From: Prunella strophiata
Taxonomy: Eukaryota; Chordata; Aves; Passeriformes; Prunellidae
Length of the DNA: 64,000 nucleotides
Direction of reading: 5' to 3'
NCBI GenBank assembly: GCA_036583965.1
Contig: JAZBQD010000017.1
Span: forward strand, 29,112,385-29,176,384
The notes under the pieces were generated by a model, which did not search any database, had not been told where the DNA came from, and saw nothing but the letters and a program-made list of their open reading frames with translations. Shown piece by piece: positions 50,113 to 62,094 of this stretch. The position numbers and the translations under genes were made by a program. Position 1 is the stretch's first letter. Every line of letters begins with the position of its first letter.

Positions 50113-50305
50113 AGCTCCATTTGCCACTTCTTCCAACTTTGTGCCAGTGTTAACTCCAGTGATTTGAATTAAACTACAGCAGCCTAATTAATCCTGGAGT
50201 AAGTTTACTTCAGTTAAATTTAGCTTTACAATGCAGATGGTCCCTACACTAAAAACTTTAGCTAGACTGTTGGAAAAGGAGCATTTGAGATGGGAATGTA
50301 TCCTG

Positions 50306-50342
50306 ACTTCACTAGTGGATTGCTACTTCACTAGTGGATTGG
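50306..50342. repeat. 17-base direct duplication
   Basis: ACTTCACTAGTGGATTG occurs at 50306-50322 and again at 50325-50341, separated by CT. It looks like a recent small tandem duplication. Confidence 0.9.
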
Positions 50343-51451
50343 TGCCCAGGAAACCATAAACCAGGACAATTCAGTTGGTGCTCATACATGCTTACAAGCA
50401 TTACAGAGCTGGCCTTCAGCCTTCTTCAGCACTGCACCAGAGGAGCAGACTCACGTCATGACTCTTTCTCAACTTCCTGGATTGTGGCAGAGTATCATAG
50501 CAAAGTGACCAGTGCTTAATACTTTCATTAAGGGAGTCTGTCAGATCAGGCTTCTTTCATAGGAGAAAGCTTCAACAAATTTACTAGTCATTGGCTTCTG
50601 GGGGGATATCCCTGTTTCATGGTACAATATTTTTCCATTGAGACAAACCAATCCACCTAATCTAAATCAGTTTAAAGTCACTGTTTGAAAACACTGAACA
50701 GATAAATCCTCCATTAGTGGTATAAATTGTCCTGTGTAAGAAGGAAATAGTGGTGTCTCATTTTGAGTTGTTTGAGGGTTGCCTTACCTTTGTGTGCTGA
50801 GGTAGAGTATGAGGCTTCTGAAGTGTAAAGAGTAGCAGCAGTGATTGCTCTCAGAGTCGCCAGGATGAGTGCTGGTGCAGGAGAAGATCCTTTCTTTTGA
50901 CAGCTTCCCACTGCAGCAGTAGATGCACCTGCTTTTCTCTCTTCAAACAAGTGTAAATCAGAGCTGTACCAGATGTTTTTGTTGAATAGGCTGCAAGAGC
51001 TACACTGAGTCAGCACTCCCAGTACACCACACCAAAATTTCCCTGAAAGTTTTAGCTGGATGCTCAGCAATAAAACACATGTAGCCACTTAGCAGGAAGA
51101 AGAATAGGTCATTAGGGATTTGGCTTGGCTTCTGTTCCTTTTGTTGAACATGCTTTTCCACTTTCTTCCACAAAAAACTACAAAGAATTTCTGCAAGATT
51201 GCCCCCCTATGACATGCCCATGACTAATGTAGTAATGAGACAACCACTTTAATTCTCTTCTCATCTAAGGCTACCTTCAGTACTTCTCTTGCACACAGCT
51301 GCTATCAAGAACTAGACCTACCCACTCATAGGGCCACAGCATTATCTGCAGACCCTCCTTAGCAAGCAGGTGAGAAGCCACCTCCAGCAAGCAGTCAGGA
51401 GTCATTGCATGCCTAGTAGTGCAAAAGCACATCAGTCCTGAATTTACTGGA

Positions 51452-52515
51452 TGGGCAGCAAGGCTTTTGGCACTGTCTCACATAACATCCTTGTAGGTAA
51501 ACTCAGGAAATGTGGGTTAAATGAACAGACAGTGAGCTGGATCAAGAACTGGCTGAAATGGCAGAGCTCAGAGGGTTGTGATCAGCACAGTTGAAGCCTG
51601 TAGTGGTGGCATTCCCCAGGGATCAATACTGGGTCCAGTCTTACTCAGCTTGTTTATCAACAACTCGGATGAAGGGATAGAAAATGACTCTAAGCCAGTT
51701 TGCAGATGATGCAAAACTGGGGGAGGGGGGTGGCTGAAAAACCTGAAGGCTTTGCTGCCACTCAGAGGGACCTTCTTGGGCTGGAGAACTGGGCAGAGAG
51801 AAACCTATTGGGGTTCAACAAGGGCAAGCTTAGATCCTGCACCTGGGGAGGAACAGCCCCAGGCAGCAGCACGGGCTGGGGACTGACTGCTGGAGAGCAG
51901 CTCTGTGCAGAAGGACCTGGGGGTCCTGGTGGACAACAAGCTGTCCATGAGCCAGCAGTGCCCTTGCAGCCAGGAGGGCCAGTGGGATCCCAGGGGCATC
52001 AGGAAGAGTGTGGCCAGCAGGTCAGGGGAGGTGATTGTCCCCCTCTACTCCACTCCAGTGAGGCACATCTGGAGTGCTGTGTCCATTTCTGGGCTCCTCA
52101 GGACAAGAAAGACAAGGAGCTACTGGAGAGGGTCCAGTGCAGGCCACAGAGAAGACTGGAGAAAAGACTAAGAGGGGATCTCATCAATGCACACAAGGCA
52201 CGTGCCCAGAGGACGGTGCCAGATTCTTTTCCATGGTGCCCAGTGACAGAACAAGGAGGAATGGCCATAACCAAAACACAAGAAATTCCACCTCAATATG
52301 AGGTAGAACTTCTTTACATTGAGGGTGGGTGTCATAGCTTGGGAACAGGCTGCTCAGGGAAGTCATTGTGTCTCCCTCTCTGGAGACATCCAAAACCTGC
52401 CTGGACATGTTACTGTGTACCTGCTCAGGGTGACCCTGCCTTGGCAGGGGTGCTGGACCAGATGATCTTCTGAGATCTCTTCCAGTTCTAAGGATTTTGT
52501 GATCCTGTGATTGTG
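51452..52515 (+). mobile_element. CR1 LINE, 5'-truncated, about 1.06 kb, plus strand
   Basis: This is the most complete plus-strand CR1 in the window. It starts inside the RT ('gcaaggcttttggcactgtc', intact copies encode SKAFDTVSH), passes 'ggcattccccagggatcaat' (VPQGS region) and 'tttgcagatgatgcaaaact', which encodes FADDAKL, the RT catalytic motif. It then runs through the C-terminal domain to a tail of 'gattttgtgatcctgtgatt', an octamer-like end. The coding region is scattered over three frames by indels. It can be read almost end to end against CR1, so it is younger than the fragments at 47.4 and 62.1 kb. Confidence 0.92.
51700..52473 (+). pseudogene. Frame-chimeric remnant of CR1 reverse transcriptase
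   Basis: This is the longest open frame in the window, 257 codons, but not a functional gene. Only parts of it are in the CR1 frame: LENWAERNLLGFNKGKL near the start and HLECCVHFWAPQDKKDKELL then LERVQC in the middle. Between them the true CR1 text ([17 protein letters not shown] and GIRKSVASRSGEVIVPLYS) lies in another frame at 51905-52171. RFFSMVPSDRTRRNGH lies in a third frame, within the 52074-52301 open frame. At least three indels therefore separate the pieces. The catalytic FADD text lies just left of or at the start of this frame. In intact CR1 the enzyme would perform target-primed reverse transcription. Confidence 0.9.
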
Positions 52516-55330
52516 TGAGGGTACTGCCATTCTCTATCTTGCACAACACACTGAGAGTCAGCCATTGCCCCAAATCTCCAGCCAAAATAAACAGAAAATA
52601 GGACATCTCTTTGGCTTCCATAACTACACAAAAGAAGCCAAACTCCATCCAAGGCCATACAGAAAATCTACAACAAAGCCAGGAATAAGAGCCAGACATT
52701 TTCAGTTCAATTGTAGCTCTTCAGCCACTGGAGTTTTACTGATTTAATTTATGTGAGAACATTCAGAAGAGCAGGGCACTGTCTGCCTCTGCATTCCAGC
52801 CACAGTGGGTGGCCCATGGTGGTGCAGCAGTTTGTCTTGTACTAGCACAGAGAGGACATAATCCGTACTCCTCGCAGTCTTATGAGCAGGAATAAAGGGA
52901 CATTAAATTCATTCAATGTTTTGTTGTGTGGGTTTTTCTACATCCAATACATTTATCCAATTGTGTGCCAATGATTGGCAACTTGGGCAGTTTAAATTGC
53001 TATATTGCAAGAATTCAGACAGTATTCCCTTTGAGACAGCAAGGGGAAAACCTCCTGCATACTGGTCTCATACCCATGAAAAAGCAGCTTCTGCATGACT
53101 GCTCAGAAGCTTCAAGTATCCTACCTGATCTAGTGCTCAGTCTATCTGTTTTTGCCAACACCTAAATAGACACTGATCTATTCTATTGGCTCTTAAAATT
53201 GTATCCTTCAGACCTGGCTTTTGCAAAGGCTGTGACATCCAGCAAGAAAACAAAAGGAGAGCAAGTACTATATCACAGATGAAAACATCTAGTTAGAAAA
53301 AAGTGCCCTGAAAAAAGCTAACAAATAATAATATTTCACACTTCCTACTGCCACATCAGGGACACTTCTCACATACTGTTAGTATTAAATGTCAGTAAAT
53401 CAAGACATTTATAAATCAATTGTCTGCAAACCTGTACTAACTATAGAAAGTAAATGCCTTTAATTTGCAAGCATAAATATCTTGCAGATAAATTCAGTTT
53501 TCTATTATGGAGTTACACGTTCTCACTTTGGTAAGCTGTTCCTTTAAGAGCCTTAATTTACTGCCTTTAATAACTTTCGTATCACCGAAAATCTTCTGCT
53601 TCCTAACAAGAATATTTATTTTGAGAGAATGCGAATTCAGTAAAAAATTCTTTTAGTTGGTGGAGGAAAAGCTGTTACATTTCAACAATGATGACAGTCT
53701 GCAAAATGCAGTTCTGCTGTTTTACTGCCAAGATATTCAACCTGGCCCTTAACCCTGGCCATGGGAAAATGTTGATGTTGCCAATTGTCACTGCAGAACG
53801 TGTTTCGGGGACAGCTGGATTTTTCAGTACATAATGATTTGCCAAGGCTAAAGTCAGAGCAATCATCTATCAATTTTCCTTTTTTTCCACTAACAAAAAA
53901 AAACCCAAACAGCCCCAAAATAAACTCAAAACAACAAAAACCCTTTACATTTCCTGAATAAAAGATACCTCCCCCATTCCCTTATAATGAAATTGTTGTC
54001 AAAGTGACTCTTAAAAGACTGACAGGTCCTGAGAGACTAGCAAATGTAATGAACTTTTTGTGTTTTTAAACCCAACTGCATTTCTAATGACATCTTAAAA
54101 TCTAGCATACATGGCCACATTATCCTGGTATGCTGATGTCCTCCTTCTGCACCTGAAAATAATTCTGCATTCAACCAACTTCAAAAACACTGGACAGCAG
54201 ACAAAATGTGGCAAAAACTGTAAATATCAAGAAATTTTAGAAATATCAGAAGATAAAAGATACAGATCCTAGCACTGCTTCACCAAAGAGAAAAAAAAAA
54301 TAAAAGCTTGATCCTTGTTAGGATCAATACAGACAGAAGAATATAATCCATCAGCCGCCACAGTGTACCCACTTCTTTCAATTTCCTTTCGTAATGCAGA
54401 TTCTATGACAGCAAATAAGGCAGAATAGAAAAATCACCTTTTTCATGTGGGCCTACCAAAATCATCCTTTTACCTGTGGCTTTCCCCCTCTGAGTGAGAC
54501 TGAGATGATACTCAGTATGATTTAGAATTTTTTTAAAAGCCAACTGATCACCCACCTGTGGTGAACCACATTAAGCACTTATTATTCACTTTAACGCTTG
54601 GTCCCATTTTTCTCTTTAAAAAGAAGTCATATTAGATGACTTCATAAATGCATCGTAAGCATGGTTTGACAGTCCATCTAAAGAGGATGAGTCGATCTAA
54701 ATCAATCCTACAATCATCCCAACATACAGTAGCAGGGATCCAGGAAGTCAGAGACACACCTGTGAAGGAGGGAGGCCATTTCATGTAGATATCCTGGACC
54801 ACAGCTTTATGACTGACTTGACAAATGAGGTCTCTAGGGAACGGGAAGACAAAACTACTTTCTACAGTGCAAACACATTGTCCATTGCAGTGAACACACA
54901 CTACACAATGTGTCCATTTCTTCAAGGATTTGTGGATACATCTTATCCTCCGGGCTTCTAAGACTGAGGTGACCCTAATGCTCATTAGATGCTGTCTGGG
55001 ACTCCAAAGATGAAAATTTTGCAGCAGAAAGAGAGTGTATGTGAAGCAGAATGTTTGGAGGTTCACAAGAAAAATACTGTACGAAATGAATGCAGTAGCA
55101 GTTATTCATATTAACATGAGGACAACAGCCTGATACACTATTTATGGACAAAATGGCCAGGACAATCTAACTCCTAATACTGCCTCCCAAGCTTGTCCTG
55201 ATCTGTCATATACCAGTGGCTGTGAACTTAAAGCAGCCAGTGAAACCCTCAGTGCACAGACAGACAAACATAGGAGACAGTACCAAAGCAGTTAAGCATC
55301 AGTAAAAAGCAAATACTTGAAAAAATTTTT
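52516..55330. other. Unique sequence, candidate conserved non-coding DNA, no gene seen
   Basis: I see no transposon text. From about 53.26 to 53.82 kb the sequence is AT-rich, free of simple repeats and rich in words such as TTTAATTTGCAAG and CCTTTAAGAGCC, the look of a conserved element. A 144-codon minus-strand frame at 54632-55066 has no recognisable domain. A short A-run occurs at about 54292. Confidence 0.45.
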
Positions 55331-55397
55331 AAACAAAAGCAAAAACAAAACAAGCAAAAATAAAACCAAACCAAAACAACAAACAAATAAACAAATC
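55331..55397. repeat. A-rich simple repeat (AAAC/AAAAC units)
   Basis: About 67 bases consist almost wholly of A with regularly placed C, ending in AAAT/AAAC units. No element tail is evident to its left. Confidence 0.85.
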
Positions 55398-55659
55398 AGA
55401 GCCACTGTGTGGCTGCAGCTGGGAAGTCCCTCTGCAGACCCTCTAACCCAAACCCCCCCTTCCAAGCAGAGCTCATGAGAGCAGGTTTCTCAGGACTACA
55501 TACAGCTGGACGCCCTCTAGATAGCTTGCAGATTGCTGATGATGCCCTCTGTCCCTCAGCCAAGGCATTCACAGAGATTCAGAAAAGCATTAACCCCAGT
55601 ATCCATCCTGGGATGTTGCTATGGTTATGGGCTTTTAGCTGGACTTTGTGCCACTAACC

Positions 55660-56305
55660 ACAAAATGGTTCAGGTTGGAAGGGACACCTACAGGTCTTCT
55701 ACTTCAAGCCCCCTGCAATGGGGAAGGATACCTTCCAATAAATCTTGTTGCCCAGAGAACTGTCCAATGTGATATTGAATGTTTCCAGGGATGGGGCATC
55801 TACAACCTCTCTGGGCAACCTGTGCCACTGTTTTTTCTGCCCCAGCACAATTTTTTTTTTTCTTTATTCCTAGTCTGAATCTATCTTTGTTGAGTTTAGA
55901 ACCATTAACCCATGTCCTATCAGTATAGCCCCAGCTGAAAGTCTGGCCCCTTCATTCTTATAAGTCCATTTAAGTACTGAACATCATAATAAGGTTATGC
56001 TAGGGCCTTCACTTTTCCTGGACAGCCTTAACTCTCCCAGCCTTTCCTATAGGAGCTGCTCCATCCCTCTGATTATCAGCTATTCCTCCTCTGAACCTAC
56101 TCCAGCAGTTCCATGTCCTCCCTGTGCTGGGACCCCAGAGCTGGGTGCAGGGTTCCAGGTGGGCTCTCCCCTCTCAGAGCAGAGGGGCAGAATCCCCTCC
56201 CTCCCTGCTGCCCACGCTGCTTTGGATGCAGCCCAGGACACGTTTGGCTCTCTGGGCTGGGTTATGTCCAGCTTTCTACCCAGCAGTACTTACAAGTCCT
56301 TTTCC
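55660..56305 (-). mobile_element. CR1 LINE 3' region, minus strand
   Basis: The plus strand begins with the hallmark reversed CR1 3' UTR, 'caggttggaagggacacct', followed by 'ttccagggatggggcatcta' and 'tctctgggcaacctgtgcca'. CR1 wording then runs through 'gagctgctccatccctctga' and 'gaccccagagctgggtgcag' to 'atgtccagctttctaccca'. The terminal octamers to the left of 55660 are not clear. The 5' truncation is near 56305. Small deletions and a poly(T) stretch near 55850 disrupt all frames. This is one of the most recognisable CR1s here. Confidence 0.92.
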
Positions 56306-56355
56306 CTTACAATACTTGAACCTGGGAGTCAGTTGCAGCAAACTTCAAGGAAAGG

Positions 56356-56430
56356 GGGTTTTTGTTAGCTTGGTTTGGTTGTTTGTTTTGTAGTTTCATT
56401 TGTTTTGTGGTTTTCATTTTGATTTTTTTC
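56356..56430. repeat. T/G-rich simple repeat
   Basis: TTTG and GGTTT units with T runs lie just beyond the 5' edge of the CR1 at 55660-56305. Confidence 0.8.
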
Positions 56431-57654
56431 CTGTAGGCAGACACAAGCCAGTGGCTTTTTATTGCTTGTGCACCTGGCACAGTTGTGCTTATGTAGTGAC
56501 TGCAAACAGCTTCACCTACTACACTGGCTACAAATTTTCCCTCCAAAATTTCAACACATTCCTTGTGTTGCTCTATCTACCCTGTCTGATGGTGCTCCCT
56601 TCCTCAGTGTATTTACATGTCTTTTTCATCCATGTTTCTGAGGAAGAGATGAAAACCTGCCACCATCCTGATTAAAGTCCAGGAGACCCTAAAACCATGG
56701 AGATTGTTCTTTCCTCGCGTTAGCCCAAGCAACACTGTTTCATTTTGGCTGGCAGTGACTACCTGTGGGGGTGGCATGCCGATGACACAAGCCTCTGGAC
56801 CCTCACATGCAGGTCTGCTAGGTGATGTGGCAGGCTGCAGTGGCTCAGGAGCCCTTTAAGTGTAAGAAAATGCCCAAGAGGTAGGTGCTGCGCAGTGAGT
56901 GGTGGAACAAGAGATGGATTTGGCTTTTGCAAACCAACCTCATGACTTTTGGGGAGCTGGCTCTGAAGCTATTTGGCTACAGATTTAAGGATACACAGCA
57001 GGCAATAAATCCAGACAGAAAGCAGGTTTAGTGACACTGTTTAGCTCAGGGAGGTGGTTTCTCCTAACCTTCAGTTCACATGGAGAAAGAATAGTTTAAA
57101 GGAACTAAGTACCTGCACACAAGACAGTTCCTCATTAAAAAGTCCAGCACTGTGCAAAGGCTAAGAAAGTGCAGGAAGAATTTTTGAGTATTTCAGGCTA
57201 TTTCAATGGAAACTTTATTCCTTCTGAATCTAATGAAGTTTTATTACCTCCTGACATTGCTGTGCTGGCTTGGCTTGAGTTGTGAAAAGTCCCTTGCCAC
57301 TCCATAGGCATGCAAACTCTCATAAACCAATTATCTTGGCTCATGAGAGCTTTCAGATGATCAGACTGAAAGTCCTGCCACACCCATGCACACAGAAAGA
57401 ACATGCAGTCATAAGGAGAGCTTGGCCAAAGTGTCCTCTGAGACCACATCCTTCCCTGTGGTGGGACAGGCGCTTCTGTCCAAAGGTTAAGCTCAGCTGA
57501 AGCTCCTTCTCTGGGTTTAAAACAGCTTCCCTTTTGGATGGCTGTGCTTTCACTGCAGTCAAATGGCACACGGTACACACAACAGCCTAAAGTTTATTTA
57601 AGGTACTTTAGACCTGGACTGACAATGACTAATCAAAGAGAAAAGATGTGACTA
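56431..57654. other. Unique sequence, no gene seen
   Basis: Open frames up to 126 codons (57198-57578, minus) overlap frames on the other strand and show no domain. No repeat is recognised. Confidence 0.45.
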
Positions 57655-57862
57655 ATCAAACTTCTTCATGGAAAGGGTTGTCAAACATTGGAACAGACTG
57701 CCCAGGGAAGTGGTTGAGTCACCATCCCTGGAGGTATTCAAAAGACGTCTAGACACTTAAGGACATGGTTTAGTGGTGGACTAGGCAGTGTTAGATTGAC
57801 AGTTGGACTTCATGATCTTAAAGGTGTTTTCCAAACTAAATGACTCTGTGATTATATGACCT
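57655..57862 (+). mobile_element. CR1 LINE 3' end, plus strand
   Basis: The text from 'caaacattggaacagactgc' through 'ccatccctggaggtattcaa' and 'ggacatggtttagtggtgg' is the CR1 C-terminal coding end and tail. It finishes with 'gactctgtgattatatgac', an octamer-like 3' end. The wording of its tail matches the nested copy at 17803-18435, so both likely belong to one subfamily. Confidence 0.9.
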
Positions 57863-58260
57863 TGCAACAGTCTGTCAGCTTTTGAGATTGACTGCTGGAA
57901 AAATAAGCAGTAGGGCAATGGAGAGATTGTTCTTCATCAGAAAACATCTCTTGTTCCCAAACAAACTGTGTTGATGAAGGAAAGGCAAAGTGTGCTTCAA
58001 AATAGAAAGATTAAAGTGTTCAGTCAGTATTTTACTGGAAAAACATATAAAAACTTATAGAAAGAAAAAGAGGAAGATTCTTTCAGGTGCCAATTTTTGT
58101 ACCACACCAATAACTCCTAATATAGGCTGAGAAAATTCTTTTTTATGACAAACTCTGTGCAAGGTATTCCACCCTAATGAATCCTGTACTTAAAAGATAA
58201 TGGTTATTTAAGTCACAGAAACAGCTCTTAAAAAGAAAAAATTCCATTATCATCTGCTTC

Positions 58261-58261
<1 letters not shown>

Positions 58262-58294
<33 letters not shown>
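58262..58294. repeat. Poly(A) tract, 33 A
   Basis: An uninterrupted run of 33 A. CATCTG occurs shortly before and directly after it, too short to count as a target-site duplication. I find no gene-derived text on the left that would make this a retrocopy tail. Confidence 0.95.
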
Positions 58295-58295
<1 letters not shown>

Positions 58296-58405
58296 CATCT
58301 GAAAAAGAAGGGGAAAAAAGGGAAGAACTTCTGCAACCTTTGAAGTCTGGATTCACAACATGAGGCAGTTCCCTAAAATGCAAGTTTATAGCTTGAGGAT
58401 CAGAA

Positions 58406-58426
58406 ACACACACACAAAAAAAAAAA
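58406..58426. repeat. (AC)5 followed by 11 A
   Basis: A short dinucleotide repeat merges into an A run. Confidence 0.85.
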
Positions 58427-61400
58427 GAAATCAGTGATAAATCCTGTTTAGCCATGAAAAGATAATTTTAAAAATCTTTAACCATATGTCAATTTGTGTA
58501 TAAAATGGCAAAATATGAGCTAGTGTGTCCAAAAGAAGTGCCTAAGAATTAGTATGTAGAAAAATTGCTAATCTTGGTAAGATGGCCAAGTAACTAATGA
58601 AGGGTACTTTGAATTAACCCAAAATTTCTAGTATATAACAGAATAACATTAAGTGTAGGGCCCAAATCCAGTCATTTCAGAAATGCAGATGGTTGCTGAA
58701 ATGACAAGACACATTTCATGGAGACACCATTAAGATTCTGAGTTGTGAAGATTCATGCTGATGCACTGAATGCTAAATAATCTAGTTTAAAGGAATCTTG
58801 CCCAACATCACAGTTTGGAGATACAACTCCTTCTAGAATTTTCTGAGGAAAATAGAAGACAAACAGAAAAATATTTGAAGGAGTCATGGGGTATTGTATT
58901 AACCCAAACCTCTAAGGACTACTTCTTAGATCTGCAATCAGCAGAGCTACAGGTGTTTCCAAAAGCACGTGATTATCCTGCAGTTGGTTCCTAGTAGCTT
59001 AACTTTTCTGAAAGTAACTTTCTAAGGCTAATAAGGGGATATTTTGTGGGCATAGTTCAGAAAGGTTTTTTGAAGTGAAATTTCATACTGTGTACTAATC
59101 AGTACACACTGAATTTTTTTTTCCTTTTTCATTACTTTTGTTCAGGTTCAAAATTCCAGTGGCTTTCTGGAAGTAAAGATTAAAACTAACCTTTGTGCCT
59201 CCTCCTCCTACTACTACTGTGCCTAAAGTAGCTGGGTATTTCACAAAGAGCTGCTACATTCAGCCTCTCTCCATTGCTTTAGCTCTCAAATGCCACTTGT
59301 TAGTCAGATTACTTCACCCTTAAGGAATAGAAAAATCATTGTCTTTTTCCAACACTAGTTGTAAAAAAATATATTTTTCAGATCTTTTTAACATGTATGG
59401 GGGGAATTGTAGTTCTATGCATATAATATGCAGATGCTAATCAGGAACATTCAAAACTTTTGCTCCTGTAGGCCAAATCCCCCTGAATGAATGGGAACCC
59501 TTCCACCAAACACAGTGGGATGAGCTCGTAGGCCATTGAACTATAAACATAAGATGTGCTAAGTGTATTACAGAAATGAACTCTGAAAAAATCACTCAGA
59601 AATTTATTATCCCTTCTGTTCTGAGCTATATTTTATATCAAACCCATTTTTGATAAATGTAAAGTGTAAAGGTCCATTAGTAGTTTGCATTTATAGTAGC
59701 AACATTTGGTATGGAAGAACAGCTCTTTTATGACAATATCAATCTGCATAAGAACATGAGCTTTCAAATCTGGTAAAAGACGTAGAGCTTCAAGAAAATA
59801 TGTCTTCAGAGGAGTGTTCTATGTTCTTTTTCCATCAGAAACATATTTTTAAAAAACCCATTGAAGGAAAACAAGAGACAACCTATTAGAATGCAGTTCC
59901 AGAGCCATTTGATTCAGCCCCTGTATGGTATCCAGCAGTAAAGATTGCTTACATTTTGCTTATGTTCAGTCCCTCCTCTACATGGTATAAGACATTTCAT
60001 TCCATCCCAGAGGAAAAAAATCTCTTCTTGACAGCAGCAACTATACTTTATAATAGTTTCTCATTCTCAACAGTATAATTTTTTCTCATAGAAAACAGAA
60101 ACAAAACAGAGAAAAATACATCAAATCATCTACAGGCATGAAAAATGTAAACATATCCTCAAGACAAATAAAAGTGGGACAATACATCAGGCCTTAATAA
60201 TTTATTTATTTATGAATAATTCCAATTATTTATTTTAGTCTATAGATAAAAACAAGAGCTATAATATTTGTCTTCTCTAGGAGAACACAAAATTATATTG
60301 TAGAGAGATTACAGAAGAACAATGCATAAATCACTCATGTAAAACATCATGTACAAATATTCATTGCTATTAAGGTGACATTGAAATACCTGTCCTGTCT
60401 CAGTCTAAATAATATACCAACAACAGCACCAAACAATTATACAGAAGTCTGATTGGAACTCAGCCATGAAAAACCAAATTTTTTCCATACCATGCAGGTG
60501 CTTATTTATGACAAGTTCGAAACAAATAGGCAAGGTAAATCTTAAAATCTTTTTTACTTCCTTTTGTCAAGATTTAAATAGCATCACAAGGAGGAAAGGA
60601 GAGGAGAATGAGCTCTTGTTCATGCACAGTGGCTCATGGCACTTCTGGACTGGTCAACCAAGGATATTAAGCAACCCAGAGAAGTATTTCAATTCTTCCA
60701 TTTAACAAACTCAGCATGCCTCATTTGTCAAGGCATCATGCTATCACAGAAAAAATGCAACACTGCCCATTAAGACCACACCTCGAGCATCTTCATTGTC
60801 CAATCATTTCCAAAAATATATGCAGTCTTCTCATATGGAACAATTTAGCTTGGTTGTGTTTAAGAACTTTGTATATTTTATTAAGCCCCTTAAAATTTCC
60901 CTCTTCAAGAGTTTAGATAACAGTAATGACCTTCTCCTGAGGTTCATTTCAGGTGTCGTACGTAGACAGAGCCCATTTTAGATAGATAGCCTGTGTAACA
61001 AAGTCTTTTGGCCAGTAAGGTGTGTAAAACAGAGGTTTTTAAAATTTGAAAACTTCAGTTACAGTGTTCTGCATTGAGACACCTGAGTGGCATCTGAAGT
61101 TCTTTTGTTTTCTGAAGAGTACTTACATGCTTTACAAACTTCTCTGTAAGGTTTGAACAAGTACTTACTGGAACAGCAGAATCCTATCTATTCTTTCTTT
61201 TCTCAGAAAAAGGAATTTTTACATCATCTTCTCCACATTGACACTAGCAGCAATATAATCTTTAATCCTCTCTGTGAGCACTGAGAAGGCAGGACTGTAA
61301 AATACCCCCACACTGCCATATTTTGCAGTCCATGCTGGAGTTAGGTAATGCAAGGACTACAAAGGCAGACAAAGGTTAGTCAGAACCCTCTGTAAGACAT

Positions 61401-62094
61401 CAGAGGGAGAGGTGAGTTTTGGTGTGTAGGTAAAACCTGACTGCTGCCCTCAGTACTCCTGAAAAGAACTGTTCTCCTCTTCAGTATTTTTCATAGACAG
61501 CTTTTCTAAGAACTAAACTTGAGTAGCTCACATGAATTCCAAACACAGATCTATTTACAGATCTCTTTTCTCCAGTGAACCCTTTCATGTGAACTCCATC
61601 TTCCTGTCTACACATTCTTGATCAACTTCAAGGAACATATTTAATTCTTTCTTAAACTTTTCCTGTAAACTATTCAATTTTTGTTACTATCATAAGATTT
61701 CTTAATATAGCAAGGTCTTGTATTTTATCTGCTTATCCCTCCAGCAAAAGCTCCACTTTGCACTGAACAATGCAGTTATGGAGGCCCCACTCAGTGAGTT
61801 ACAATTTGCCTAACCAACCAAATTATTTATTTTTAATTATCCCATTTTCTGTCCCAGGTGATTCTCATGCTCTTCCAGGAGATCTTGTGAGCCATTATGA
61901 GTCCTGCTCCCCAAAGCACCCATGTCCTTTGAGGTATCATTTCATATGCTTCTGTCAACCCCCTATGACCTCAAACTGTGATTTCTTCAACTACAGCTGT
62001 TTCAACAGACCTTCCTTGTGACACTAAACCTTCGGAGCAACTTCATTCAAGGTTGATCCTCCTCATCATTTTCCATGATGAAAACACCAATGTT

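Larger units (their letters stand above)
57863..62094. other. Unique AT-rich sequence, no gene seen
   Basis: About 4.2 kb carry only short accidental frames. Simple repeats are a 33-base poly(A), an (AC)5-A11 patch at 58406-58426 and TTTA units near 60.2 kb. An 8-base inverted repeat with a 4-base loop lies at 59089-59108. No transposon text is visible. Confidence 0.5.
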
